DNA of 35,057 nt, from the IMG/VR virus record IMGVR_UViG_3300042982_000006, positions 1-35,057 of that record; one strand, written 5' to 3'. A program made the position numbers and the translations under genes. The stretch is from a virus. Below, in pieces: positions 27,309 to 34,779 of this stretch (its first letter is position 1; every line of letters starts with the position of its first letter). The notes under the pieces are model-generated. The model was not told where the DNA came from, did no database searches, and saw only the letters and a list, made by a program, of their open reading frames with translations.

Positions 27309-27383
27309 TCCTTCTTGCCTGAGCGGCTAGGGTGCTGATTGCAAACCAGTAACAGATCGGTTCAACTCCGATAGAAGGCTCCA
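27309..27383 (+). tRNA. tRNA-Cys (GCA)
   Basis: Acceptor TCCTTCT/AGAAGGC (first pair open), loop TTGCAAA, T-loop TTCAACT, U73, CCA encoded. Confidence 0.92.
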
Positions 27384-27387
27384 ATAT

Positions 27388-27464
27388 GCGTGTGTCGTAT
27401 AGTCAGGTTATTACCTCCGGCTTCCACCCGGATGACTAGGGTTCGAATCCCTACACCCGCACCA
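27388..27464 (+). tRNA. tRNA-Gly (TCC)
   Basis: Acceptor GCGTGTG/CACCCGC with one mismatch, loop CTTCCAC, T-loop TTCGAAT, CCA encoded. Confidence 0.93.
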
Positions 27465-27493
27465 AATAAAGTTCGGGGTCTTTATAAAACCCT

Positions 27494-27523
27494 AAGTGGC
27501 TGGGCACTTGTCAACCCTCCAGC
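27494..27523 (+). ncRNA. H-type pseudoknot upstream of tRNA-Phe
   Basis: AAGTG (27494)/CACTT (27505) with loop GCTGGG pairing to CCAGC (27519) across loop GTCAACCCT. It ends seven bases before the tRNA. Loop 1 is very short, so one closing pair may open. Confidence 0.4.
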
Positions 27524-27530
27524 TTAATTC

Positions 27531-27606
27531 GCATTCTAAGCTAACTAGGTAGAAGCGGTGGCCTGAAAAGTCACAGGATGTGGATCGTTACCACAAGAAT
27601 GCACCA
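27531..27606 (+). tRNA. tRNA-Phe (GAA)
   Basis: Acceptor GCATTCT/AGAATGC, loop CTGAAAA, CCA encoded. T-arm TGTGG-ATCGTTA-CCACA with swapped 54/58 bases. Confidence 0.93.
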
Positions 27607-27612
27607 AACAAT

Positions 27613-27690
27613 GAGTCCGAGTAGTATATTTGGTAATACGCCTTCGCCCAATGAAGGAGAACAGGGTTCGATTCCCCCTTTGGCTCACCT
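27613..27690 (+). tRNA. Degenerate or atypical last tRNA
   Basis: Acceptor GAGTCCG/TTGGCTC (one mismatch) followed by A-CCT instead of CCA. Arm CCTTC-GCCCAAT-GAAGG has C33 and would give CCA (Trp). The T-loop TTCGATT is normal but its stem is only three pairs. Probably a pseudo-tRNA, or part of the folded 3' end of the array. Confidence 0.5.
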
Positions 27691-27753
27691 AACACAGACG
27701 ACTTACCCACTCGGACATTGCTACGTGCAATCAACGTAAGTCTGTCTTGTCTT

Positions 27754-27782
27754 GAAAAACCCTCTTCGTGAGGGTTTTCTTG
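27754..27782 (+). terminator. Terminator of the tRNA array
   Basis: AAAACCCTC-TTCGT-GAGGGTTTT followed by CTTGTT: strong rho-independent terminator, possibly bidirectional. Confidence 0.85.
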
Positions 27783-27809
27783 TTCCCCCAATTCTATAAA
27801 GGAACTCCC

Positions 27810-29087
27810 ATGAACCTAACACCAAATGATATGCTAAAAGCTCTAGCCTCTGTTGGGCTAGAGGGTATTATCTCTTCTGGACTTGTCTCTAGTGCTGGAG
27901 TTAAACCTCTACGACGTAACATCGCTATCTACGGTGACAGTCGTACAGCAAACTGTTCTAGTGGCACTCTTCCAAACAAGATCACAGAAAACTATGGCTA
28001 TGCCTCTTGGCTTGGTCAATACTCTGGTGGTCGCATCTTCTTTGAACCAGCGTTCAACTTTGGAGTCGGTGGTGACACAACAGCACAATGGGCTGCACGT
28101 GTTGCAACAGTAGCTGCCTCCGCTGCTGATGTTGTTGTTTGCCTAATCTCTACTAATGATCGTACAGCAGACTTTACTCTAGCACAGACTCAACAAAACA
28201 TTGAGGGTGTTGTTATGAAGTTGAAGCAGGCTGGTAAGATTGTCGTATTCGTTAACGAGACTCCACGTGGCGGTGCAAACGCTCTAACAGCCCCAAGGCA
28301 AGCCGTTCATGAACAAGTGCGTGCATGGATCAACAGCTACCTTCCAAAGCTCGGTGTGCGTGTTGTGGACGTTTGGGACAAGCTGACTGATACCGCCGCT
28401 GTTACAGTGGATGGTCTTCACTTCAACCCAGTTGGTGCTCGCATCGTTGGTGAAGCTCTCGCCAAAGAGATTCAAGACCTATTCAACTCCCCAGTGCCCC
28501 TGCCACGCGCTACAAGCGCTTATGACTCTGCCACCAACCCGTTTGGTCAGCTTAACACGAACGCGCTCCTGACAGGCACCACAGGGACCAAGGCAGGCTC
28601 TGCCAACACAACTGGTGACATTGCCACTGGTTACAACGTAGCTGGAAGCTCTTGGACTGGTATGAGTGTTGTGGCTTCCAAAGAAGCTGCTGAAGTAGGT
28701 GAAGCACAAGTGTTCAAGTTTAGCGGTACACCAACAACATCTGGCGCACTGTACACATTTGAACAAGTGATCAACCTTGCTAATGCAAAGCTCGCTGCAA
28801 ACATTAAAGCTGTTGCTGACATTGAATTTGAAATGACTGGATGCCTCGGTGTTAGTCTTGATTTCCGATTCCTTGACTCTGGCACTTTCAACTCTAAGTG
28901 CTGTGACCGCTACCAAGATGGATTCCCAATGTCTCCAATCAAAGTGGATGGTGTTCAAGAAACTCCAAGTACAACAATCACAGGAACATGCACAGAAGTT
29001 AAAATCCGTGTTGCCGTCTATGGCAGCCAAAACGTTCCAATGAGTGGAACGGTGAAGATTAAACAACTCGCAGCGATTGCTGCTTAA
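27810..29087 (+). CDS. SGNH/GDSL esterase, probable virion-associated (tail or surface) enzyme
   Basis: A 425-residue two-part protein. Residues 36-235 are an SGNH hydrolase: YGDSRTAN (Ser44), FGVGGDT (Gly block), ISTND (Asn block) and DGLHFNPVGARI (catalytic Asp and His). Residues 240-425 are beta-rich with VVASKEAAEVGEAQVFKF and ECTGCLG-like loops, as in carbohydrate-binding modules. Such proteins deacetylate surface polysaccharides. No signal peptide. It lies just before virion proteins; the start at 27810 follows AAGGAACTCCC; a longer frame runs into the terminator. Confidence 0.8.
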   Translation: MNLTPNDMLKALASVGLEGIISSGLVSSAGVKPLRRNIAIYGDSRTANCSSGTLPNKITENYGYASWLGQYSGGRIFFEPAFNFGVGGDTTAQWAARVATVAASAADVVVCLISTNDRTADFTLAQTQQNIEGVVMKLKQAGKIVVFVNETPRGGANALTAPRQAVHEQVRAWINSYLPKLGVRVVDVWDKLTDTAAVTVDGLHFNPVGARIVGEALAKEIQDLFNSPVPLPRATSAYDSATNPFGQLNTNALLTGTTGTKAGSANTTGDIATGYNVAGSSWTGMSVVASKEAAEVGEAQVFKFSGTPTTSGALYTFEQVINLANAKLAANIKAVADIEFEMTGCLGVSLDFRFLDSGTFNSKCCDRYQDGFPMSPIKVDGVQETPSTTITGTCTEVKIRVAVYGSQNVPMSGTVKIKQLAAIAA

Positions 29088-29102
29088 CAAAGGAAGTTTA
29101 GT

Positions 29103-29921
29103 ATGATCCTAAATCTAGCAACATCTAATATCTATTATGATGTTCACTTGGCTACAGGATTCGCAGCGGGTCAGTCCGTTGTTATTCACAATGAAACAGC
29201 ATCCCATCTATATGTAACCATTGCCGCAACGGCCCCCACAACTGACACAGGGTCTGTGATTGTTGGTAGTGGTGAGACATATGTCTTCTCTCCTAAAACA
29301 TCTAAGCTATGGGTCAGAGGCTCTACAGGGCCGATCCATTTTGAAACTCTCCTTGACAGCCGTTCAAGCTTGTTTGAAAGGGTTGACCTTTCTCCAGACT
29401 TGTACACATCTGATAGAGAAGGTTTCCGCAGACTCAGAGTTGATACTGGACAGACAGGATTCTTTGAAGGTCGCGAGTTCAGAACATTCTATGAACTTAG
29501 CATCCCAACATCAGCATCCATCTACATCCGATTCACCTCTCCAATCGACTTTATCATCTTTGAGCAGAGCTTGACTCTAGATGCTGGAGCTATCAGGTTT
29601 ACTGCACTCACTGGTGCAACTCCGGGAGGGACATACTCTACCGCGCTACCAGTGGTTGGTAAAAACCGAATGGTGTCTCGTAAGTCTCCATACTACGCAC
29701 CACAATGTACTGTCGCTACTGGCGGTACTGCAACTGGCGGTACTGTAGTTGAACTGTTCCGTGTAGTGGCTGCAAACGCAACTGCACAACAACAAACAGT
29801 CCTTGGTGGGGCATCCACAGAACGTGGACTCCCAGCCGGGACATACTACCTGAAACTAGAAAACATTGGCAATAGTGCCGCAACCGGCGTGTACACCCTA
29901 ATTTGGGAAGAGCGCCCTTGA
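29103..29921 (+). CDS. Putative virion structural protein
   Basis: A 272-residue beta-rich protein without membrane segments or signal peptide. RRLRVDTGQTGFFEGREF and the following FYELSIPTSASIYIRF resemble a structural protein type often found near phage tail or head-decoration genes. The C-terminal domain has CTVATGGTATGG and GTYYLKLENIGNSAATGVY, typical of exposed beta sandwiches. Fifteen bases after the SGNH gene with AAAGGAAG. Confidence 0.6.
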   Translation: MILNLATSNIYYDVHLATGFAAGQSVVIHNETASHLYVTIAATAPTTDTGSVIVGSGETYVFSPKTSKLWVRGSTGPIHFETLLDSRSSLFERVDLSPDLYTSDREGFRRLRVDTGQTGFFEGREFRTFYELSIPTSASIYIRFTSPIDFIIFEQSLTLDAGAIRFTALTGATPGGTYSTALPVVGKNRMVSRKSPYYAPQCTVATGGTATGGTVVELFRVVAANATAQQQTVLGGASTERGLPAGTYYLKLENIGNSAATGVYTLIWEERP

Positions 29922-29939
29922 TATAGAAGGAAATCAAAA

Positions 29940-30158
29940 ATGGCTACAACACGTGAACAACTAATCAAAGCTGTGTCTGCCCTTGGCTTCTACGAATCTG
30001 TAGTGCTGGGATACTTCGACAGTGTAGCTGCTAAATCGCAGATTGCTGCTCTGACTACAATCACAACCGCTGATGCGACAGACCCTGCAACAACACAGGC
30101 TCTGGTGAATATCAACAAAGCAAAAATTAATGCCATCATTGCCGCACTAAAGGCTTGA
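29940..30158 (+). CDS. Small hypothetical, possibly virion protein
   Basis: A 72-residue Ala/Thr-rich helical protein starting MATTREQLIKAVSALGFYES, following GAAGGAAATCAAAA. Last gene before the promoter/terminator pair upstream of TerL. Unknown family. Confidence 0.6.
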   Translation: MATTREQLIKAVSALGFYESVVLGYFDSVAAKSQIAALTTITTADATDPATTQALVNINKAKINAIIAALKA

Positions 30159-30189
30159 CATTTAATTTGAAATATTATACGCTGAGGGG

Positions 30190-30217
30190 TTGACAACTGA
30201 CGATTCCGATGTACAAT
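30190..30217 (+). promoter_or_regulatory. sigma70 promoter upstream of terL
   Basis: -35 TTGACA, 16-base spacer, -10 TACAAT. A terminator lies only about 30 bases after the predicted start. Confidence 0.7.
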
Positions 30218-30252
30218 AATATACATAGAGAGCAATTCTTTATAACAACTCA

Positions 30253-30280
30253 GGGATGACCCTTCGGGGTCGCCCTTTTA
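30253..30280 (+). terminator. Rho-independent terminator / attenuator before terL
   Basis: GGG-A-TGACCC-TTCG-GGGTCG-CCC then TTTTAATT: about nine pairs, one bulge, TTCG loop. Either ends the upstream operon or attenuates the terL promoter. Confidence 0.82.
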
Positions 30281-30302
30281 ATTCCTAAAATGAGGACAGG
30301 CA

Positions 30303-31772
30303 ATGGCTGACGATATGGTCTTTGACTTGGACCCTAACGTTATCGGGCCAAAGTCTAAAAAGCAATATGACTTCATGCATAGCGAAGCTGACATTACCGT
30401 ATTCGGTGGAGCGGCTGGAGCAGGCAAAAGTTACTTAGGAGTTATGGACTTCCTTAAACACGTCCAATATCCAAAATTCCGTGGTTGTATGGTGAGACGT
30501 ACAACTCCACAACTTAAAGGTCCGGGTGGACTCCAAGAGAAAGCTGAAGAACTTTTTAAGTTGATTGACCCCAAGGTAAGATGGCGTGACAAAGAACACC
30601 ACTTCGCCTTCTCTAACGGAGCTAAAATTTACCTCCGTCACTTCGAAAACCCAAAAGACACTGAGAACTTCCAAGGTTGGGAAGTAAACCATTTCCTTGT
30701 TGACGAAGGTCAGCAGTTTGAAGAAATGATGGTTGAATACCTCACCTCTCGTATGCGTAACCCGAAGTGTCCAGAAGTTAAACCACACATGAAAATCACC
30801 TGTAACCCTGACTATGGATCGTTCCTACGTCATTGGTTGGAATGGTGGCTTGATCCTGAAACAGGAATTCCTATCCCTGAGCGTGATGGCGTTATGCGCT
30901 ACTTCCTCAAGTTGGATGGTAAGATGATGTGGGGTGATACTAAAGAAGAGTTGATTGAGAAGTATGGTAAGCCGCATCTACCTATGGATCATGAAGATCA
31001 GAAGAAACCAATCAGTTTCAAATTCATTGCAGCTAACGTTTACGACAACCCAGTATTGTGTAAAGCACAACCAGAATATGTTGGTTGGCTAGAAGGTTTG
31101 GGACGTGTTGAGAAAGAACGTCTGCTATATGGAAGCTGGCTGGCACGTGCTGAAGGCACAGGCTACTTCAAATCCCAATGGTGCAACATGGTAACTCAAC
31201 GCGATATCAAATCTATTAAGAGAGTGAGAGCGTGGGATATCAGTGGTACTGTAGAATCTGAAACCAATCGTAACCCTGACTGGACTGCTGGTGTACTCAT
31301 GAGCAGAAACAAGATGGGCATCTTTACAGTTGAAGATGTTGTTCGTGATCGCCGTCGTCATGGTGGTGTATTCGAATTGATTCTGGAAACTGCAAGACAC
31401 GATGGTGACGATGTTCAAATTATCATCCCTTGCGACCCCGGTGCTGCCGGTAAAGCTTATGCTGCCCAACTCATTCGTGACTTGGCGGATCATGGTTTCT
31501 ACGCAAGAATGAAACAAACAAACAAATCCAAGGTCACTCGATTCGCTCCCTTCGCTGCAACATGTGAAGCTGGTAGTGTAGAGATTGTGGAAGCTGACTG
31601 GACTAAAGACTATCTAATGGAACTTGAACGTTTCGATGGTAGTAAGAATATTAAAGATGACCAAGTGGACGCCACGTCCGATGCATTCCATGCATTGTCT
31701 TCTGAACAATATCTTCCAGACTTCAGTGTCCCAGTAATGACTCAGGCAAACCCATTTGCATTTTATAGATAA
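30303..31772 (+). CDS. terL: Terminase large subunit
   Basis: A 489-residue packaging motor. ATPase domain: Walker A GGAAGAGKS (35-43) and Walker B FLVDEGQQF. Nuclease domain: first acidic motif RAWDISGT, middle DPGAAGKA region, and terminal KDDQVDATSDAFHAL. It pumps DNA into proheads and cuts concatemers at the portal vertex. Start follows GAGGACAGGCA. The putative small subunit is far upstream, before the tRNA array. Confidence 0.95.
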   Translation: MADDMVFDLDPNVIGPKSKKQYDFMHSEADITVFGGAAGAGKSYLGVMDFLKHVQYPKFRGCMVRRTTPQLKGPGGLQEKAEELFKLIDPKVRWRDKEHHFAFSNGAKIYLRHFENPKDTENFQGWEVNHFLVDEGQQFEEMMVEYLTSRMRNPKCPEVKPHMKITCNPDYGSFLRHWLEWWLDPETGIPIPERDGVMRYFLKLDGKMMWGDTKEELIEKYGKPHLPMDHEDQKKPISFKFIAANVYDNPVLCKAQPEYVGWLEGLGRVEKERLLYGSWLARAEGTGYFKSQWCNMVTQRDIKSIKRVRAWDISGTVESETNRNPDWTAGVLMSRNKMGIFTVEDVVRDRRRHGGVFELILETARHDGDDVQIIIPCDPGAAGKAYAAQLIRDLADHGFYARMKQTNKSKVTRFAPFAATCEAGSVEIVEADWTKDYLMELERFDGSKNIKDDQVDATSDAFHALSSEQYLPDFSVPVMTQANPFAFYR

Positions 31773-31780
31773 GGATGAAC

Positions 31781-33247
31781 ATGGCTAAGAGAAAAGTTCA
31801 GAAAGTTGCTGCTCCAATGCCACGTCTTCGTCTTGGAGAAATGGGGTCTGTTGGACTAAGACAACACAGCGGTAGCATCGTTGAAGAGAATAGACCAGAA
31901 CTGAGGTTCCCTCAAGCTTGTCGTACATTCCGCACAATGGCCCAAGACGCCACAATCAAGGCTGCCATCTCTCTTGTTGAGATGATGATTAGTCGTGTTG
32001 AGTGGACAGTTGATTTGGGCGTAGAACCTGATGCTGCAATGAAAGCCAGAGGCAAATTTCTAGAAGAAGTTATGCACGATATGGAACACAGCTTTGAAGA
32101 CTTCATTCGTGAAGTGACAAGCATGTATACATATGGCTTCTGCGTTAACGAGAAAGTGTATCGTCGTCGTACCTATGAAGCAGGCTCTTCTTACAATGAC
32201 AACAAGATTGGCATTAAGAAGCTCCCTGTTCGCTCACAGGACACGATCTCTCGTTGGGTGTTCAGTGATGACGGGCGTGACCTGATCGGGCTGGAACAGA
32301 ACCTAGCGGGCGTACAAGGCGGTGATCGTTATGCGAACATTGTGTCTTTGTCTTCTGACGGTATTATTCAAATCCCTCGCAAGAAATTCATGCTGTTCCG
32401 TGTGGACGCTAAACGTGACAACCCTGAAGGCAACAGCCCTCTACGTGGTTGCTACAACGCTTGGCTCTTCCGTAGACAGATTGAAGAACAGGAAGCTATC
32501 GGTGTCACACGTGACATGAACGGTATGCCAACTCTGTATCTTCCACCACGCTATATGAGCGAAGACGCATCTGAAAGTGAGAAGGCAATCTTCGAATACT
32601 ACAAGAACGTTATTCGTAACATTCAAATGAACGAACAGTCTGGTTTGATTTTGCCACAAGCATTCGATCCAGAAAGCCGTCAACCTCTCTTCAAGTTCGA
32701 ACTGACTTCTACCCAAGGTGGAAAGATGTACGACACAGACGTAATCATCAAACGTTGGGACAACAAAATCCTAATGGTGTTGTTTGCGGATATGTTGAAG
32801 ATGGGTCAAGACCAAGTTGGTTCTTACTCGCTAGCTGGTGCAAAGACAAACATTATGGCGATGGCTATTGAAGCCCGTCTGAAAGAGATTCAAGATACGC
32901 TCAACAATGATCTGGTCCCACAACTGTTCGCACTCAATGGAGAAATCCTGACGAACAAAGAACTACCTAAGTTCTGCTACGGTGATCTGGATGAAGTTGA
33001 CTTGGACGAATTCTCTAAAGCTATTCAACGTATGGGTAGTGTTGGTGCTCTTGAACTTGATCGTGATATGGCGAACAAGATTCGTGAATCCATTAAAGTC
33101 GTACCTAAAGGTGTCGATGAACCAGTGGATAAAGAAGAGATTATGGGTGGTGATAGTCAGGCTGGAAACGGTATGGCGGCTGGCGGCGGTAACGGTGCTA
33201 GTGGTAAGCCATCTTCTAGAGACAACGCTGCTGCCAATAACGCATAG
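31781..33247 (+). CDS. Portal protein (Mu gp29/DUF935-like)
   Basis: A 488-residue protein directly after TerL. RKKFMLFRVDAKRDNPEGNS, SPLRGCYNAWLFRRQ and MPTLYLPPRYM fit phage portal proteins, as do the long internal helix (ARLKEIQDTLNNDLVPQL) and a Gly/Asn-rich C-terminus. It forms the dodecameric ring for packaging and tail attachment. Start at 31781 follows AAGGATGAAC; an ATG two codons upstream is too near the ribosome site. Confidence 0.9.
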   Translation: MAKRKVQKVAAPMPRLRLGEMGSVGLRQHSGSIVEENRPELRFPQACRTFRTMAQDATIKAAISLVEMMISRVEWTVDLGVEPDAAMKARGKFLEEVMHDMEHSFEDFIREVTSMYTYGFCVNEKVYRRRTYEAGSSYNDNKIGIKKLPVRSQDTISRWVFSDDGRDLIGLEQNLAGVQGGDRYANIVSLSSDGIIQIPRKKFMLFRVDAKRDNPEGNSPLRGCYNAWLFRRQIEEQEAIGVTRDMNGMPTLYLPPRYMSEDASESEKAIFEYYKNVIRNIQMNEQSGLILPQAFDPESRQPLFKFELTSTQGGKMYDTDVIIKRWDNKILMVLFADMLKMGQDQVGSYSLAGAKTNIMAMAIEARLKEIQDTLNNDLVPQLFALNGEILTNKELPKFCYGDLDEVDLDEFSKAIQRMGSVGALELDRDMANKIRESIKVVPKGVDEPVDKEEIMGGDSQAGNGMAAGGGNGASGKPSSRDNAAANNA

Positions 33248-33255
33248 GAGACTAC

Positions 33256-33708
33256 ATGAAATTCGTAGATGCACTTGCAGAACTAATTGAAAAACACTTC
33301 GGAGGCTCTAAAGAAGAGCTTCCAGAAGTTGAAATCACAAAGGCTCTTGATGATGAACAACGCATGGCTTTGTTTGTTGTCCTAGAACCTGATGTTGTTG
33401 ACTTGCATGGCGATACCTACTCTGCTGAAGAAGTTGAGAAGGCATGCCACAGCTTTAACAAGCACTGTCAAACAGCAAACCTTTTTCACCGTGTAACAAC
33501 TAAGGACGCTGACATTGTTCAGTCGTACATCACACTAGCTCCAATTACTCTTGAGGGTGGTCGTACCATCCAGAAAGGTACATGGCTGCAATGGTGGCAC
33601 TTCCCTGAAGACAACGCTAACGCTGAGTTGATGTGGAAGGGTGTTAAGTCTGGTGAAATCAATGGCGTCAGCATTGGCGCTATGGCTCACGTAGAGGAAC
33701 TACAATGA
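33256..33708 (+). CDS. XkdF-like prohead maturation protease
   Basis: A 150-residue protein. VLEPDVVDLHGDTYSAEEVEKACHSF and, after a linker, KGTWLQWWHFPE, ELMWKGVKSGEINGVSIGAMA follow the pattern of the XkdF putative serine protease family. It should cleave scaffold and capsid in the prohead. Its stop overlaps the next start (ATGA), linking protease and scaffold as in many phages. Confidence 0.85.
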   Translation: MKFVDALAELIEKHFGGSKEELPEVEITKALDDEQRMALFVVLEPDVVDLHGDTYSAEEVEKACHSFNKHCQTANLFHRVTTKDADIVQSYITLAPITLEGGRTIQKGTWLQWWHFPEDNANAELMWKGVKSGEINGVSIGAMAHVEELQ

Positions 33709-34355
33709 CAACAGAAGCGAAACGTCGCCTAACTGATATCAGTTTTGAACACGAAGGCGCACACGTTGCCCTTGTTAGCATCCATCAAGGTGGACCTGCC
33801 AATGGTGTTACAACACTGATTACCAAGGCAACTAATAACATTGATCCTGAAGAAGTGGCTAAAGCTTTGGAAGGTTCTGAATCCAATCTCGAAATTAATA
33901 TGGAGTCCACTGTGGATACTATCGAAAAGTCTGTACACGAAGTCCTACTTGCTAAAGCAGTAGAAGATGCCGTAAAACTGGAAAAGGCCGCAGGCGATGC
34001 TGCTGTTTCCGAACTACAAAAAGCTCTGCTGGCTCAAGAAGAAGTGCTGAAAGCTGTTCAAGCTGAAGTTGCTGTATTCAAAGAAGCCGCTGAAGTTGCT
34101 AAAGTTGAAGCCCGTAAGTCTGCCCTAGTTGCTGCTAAAGTTCCTGCTGATAAAGTGGAAGCTACTCTGAAGTCTCTAGTTGCTCTTGACGACGAAGCCT
34201 TCGCTGCAACTGTTGAAACGATGAAGTCTCTGGCTTCTGCTGTTGATGCTTCTGATCTGATGCAAGAGTCCGGTGTTCAAGGACAAGGTGCAGAGTCTCA
34301 AGAAGAAGTTGACCGTACCACTGCAATCCTTAAAGCCCGTTACGGCGTTAAATAA
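33705..34355 (+). CDS. Scaffolding protein, with protease C-terminal-like head
   Basis: A 216-residue protein. The first 40 residues (EAKRRLTDISFEHEGAHVALVSIHQGGPANG) look like the C-terminal strand region of an XkdF-type protease; residues 75-190 are a long Ala/Glu/Lys coiled coil typical of scaffolds, and the end is Arg/Tyr/Gly (ILKARYGVK). The ATGA overlap suggests that protease and scaffold may once have been, or may partly be, one polypeptide. Confidence 0.8.
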   Translation: MTTEAKRRLTDISFEHEGAHVALVSIHQGGPANGVTTLITKATNNIDPEEVAKALEGSESNLEINMESTVDTIEKSVHEVLLAKAVEDAVKLEKAAGDAAVSELQKALLAQEEVLKAVQAEVAVFKEAAEVAKVEARKSALVAAKVPADKVEATLKSLVALDDEAFAATVETMKSLASAVDASDLMQESGVQGQGAESQEEVDRTTAILKARYGVK

Positions 34356-34380
34356 TTTACACTCATAGGAGATACACATA

Positions 34381-34758
34381 ATGGCACAATACGCTGCTGA
34401 TGTACAACGTCTTAGCAACTGGCTGGTATACGAAGAAGAAGCTGGTTCTGGCGTAACACGTGAAGTTATCCTGAAGTCTGCAACCAACGCTACAATCACA
34501 GGGTCTGTCCTTGACAGCACTGGACAACTAGTAGTTGCTGCAACTCTGGCTGACGCCACATACATTCTTATTGACGACCTGACTCGTCCGTCTGCTGCTG
34601 AATACAAAAACGTATTGGTGTTGGCACGTGGTCATGCGAAAGTTGGTAAGTCTAAACTGATCTTTGGTGCTGACGTTACTACTGACAACCAACGTAAAAC
34701 AGCTACTGACAAACTGGCTCTGAAGAATATCTTCGCAGTCGATCAGATTACTTACTAA
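34381..34758 (+). CDS. Head decoration protein (lambda D-like)
   Basis: A 125-residue beta-rich protein between scaffold and capsid genes. EEEAGSGVTREVILKSA, ATYILIDDL and KNVLVLARGHAKVGKSKL fit the head-decoration family that stabilises capsids. RBS AGGAGATACAC. Confidence 0.75.
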   Translation: MAQYAADVQRLSNWLVYEEEAGSGVTREVILKSATNATITGSVLDSTGQLVVAATLADATYILIDDLTRPSAAEYKNVLVLARGHAKVGKSKLIFGADVTTDNQRKTATDKLALKNIFAVDQITY

Positions 34759-34779
34759 TCCAACACATAGGAGACTCAA

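Noticed and set aside
33690-33725. Programmed frameshift joining protease and scaffold
   Set aside because: No slippery heptamer or stimulatory hairpin is evident; the simple ATGA overlap explains coupling, although the protease-like N-terminus of the scaffold is noted.
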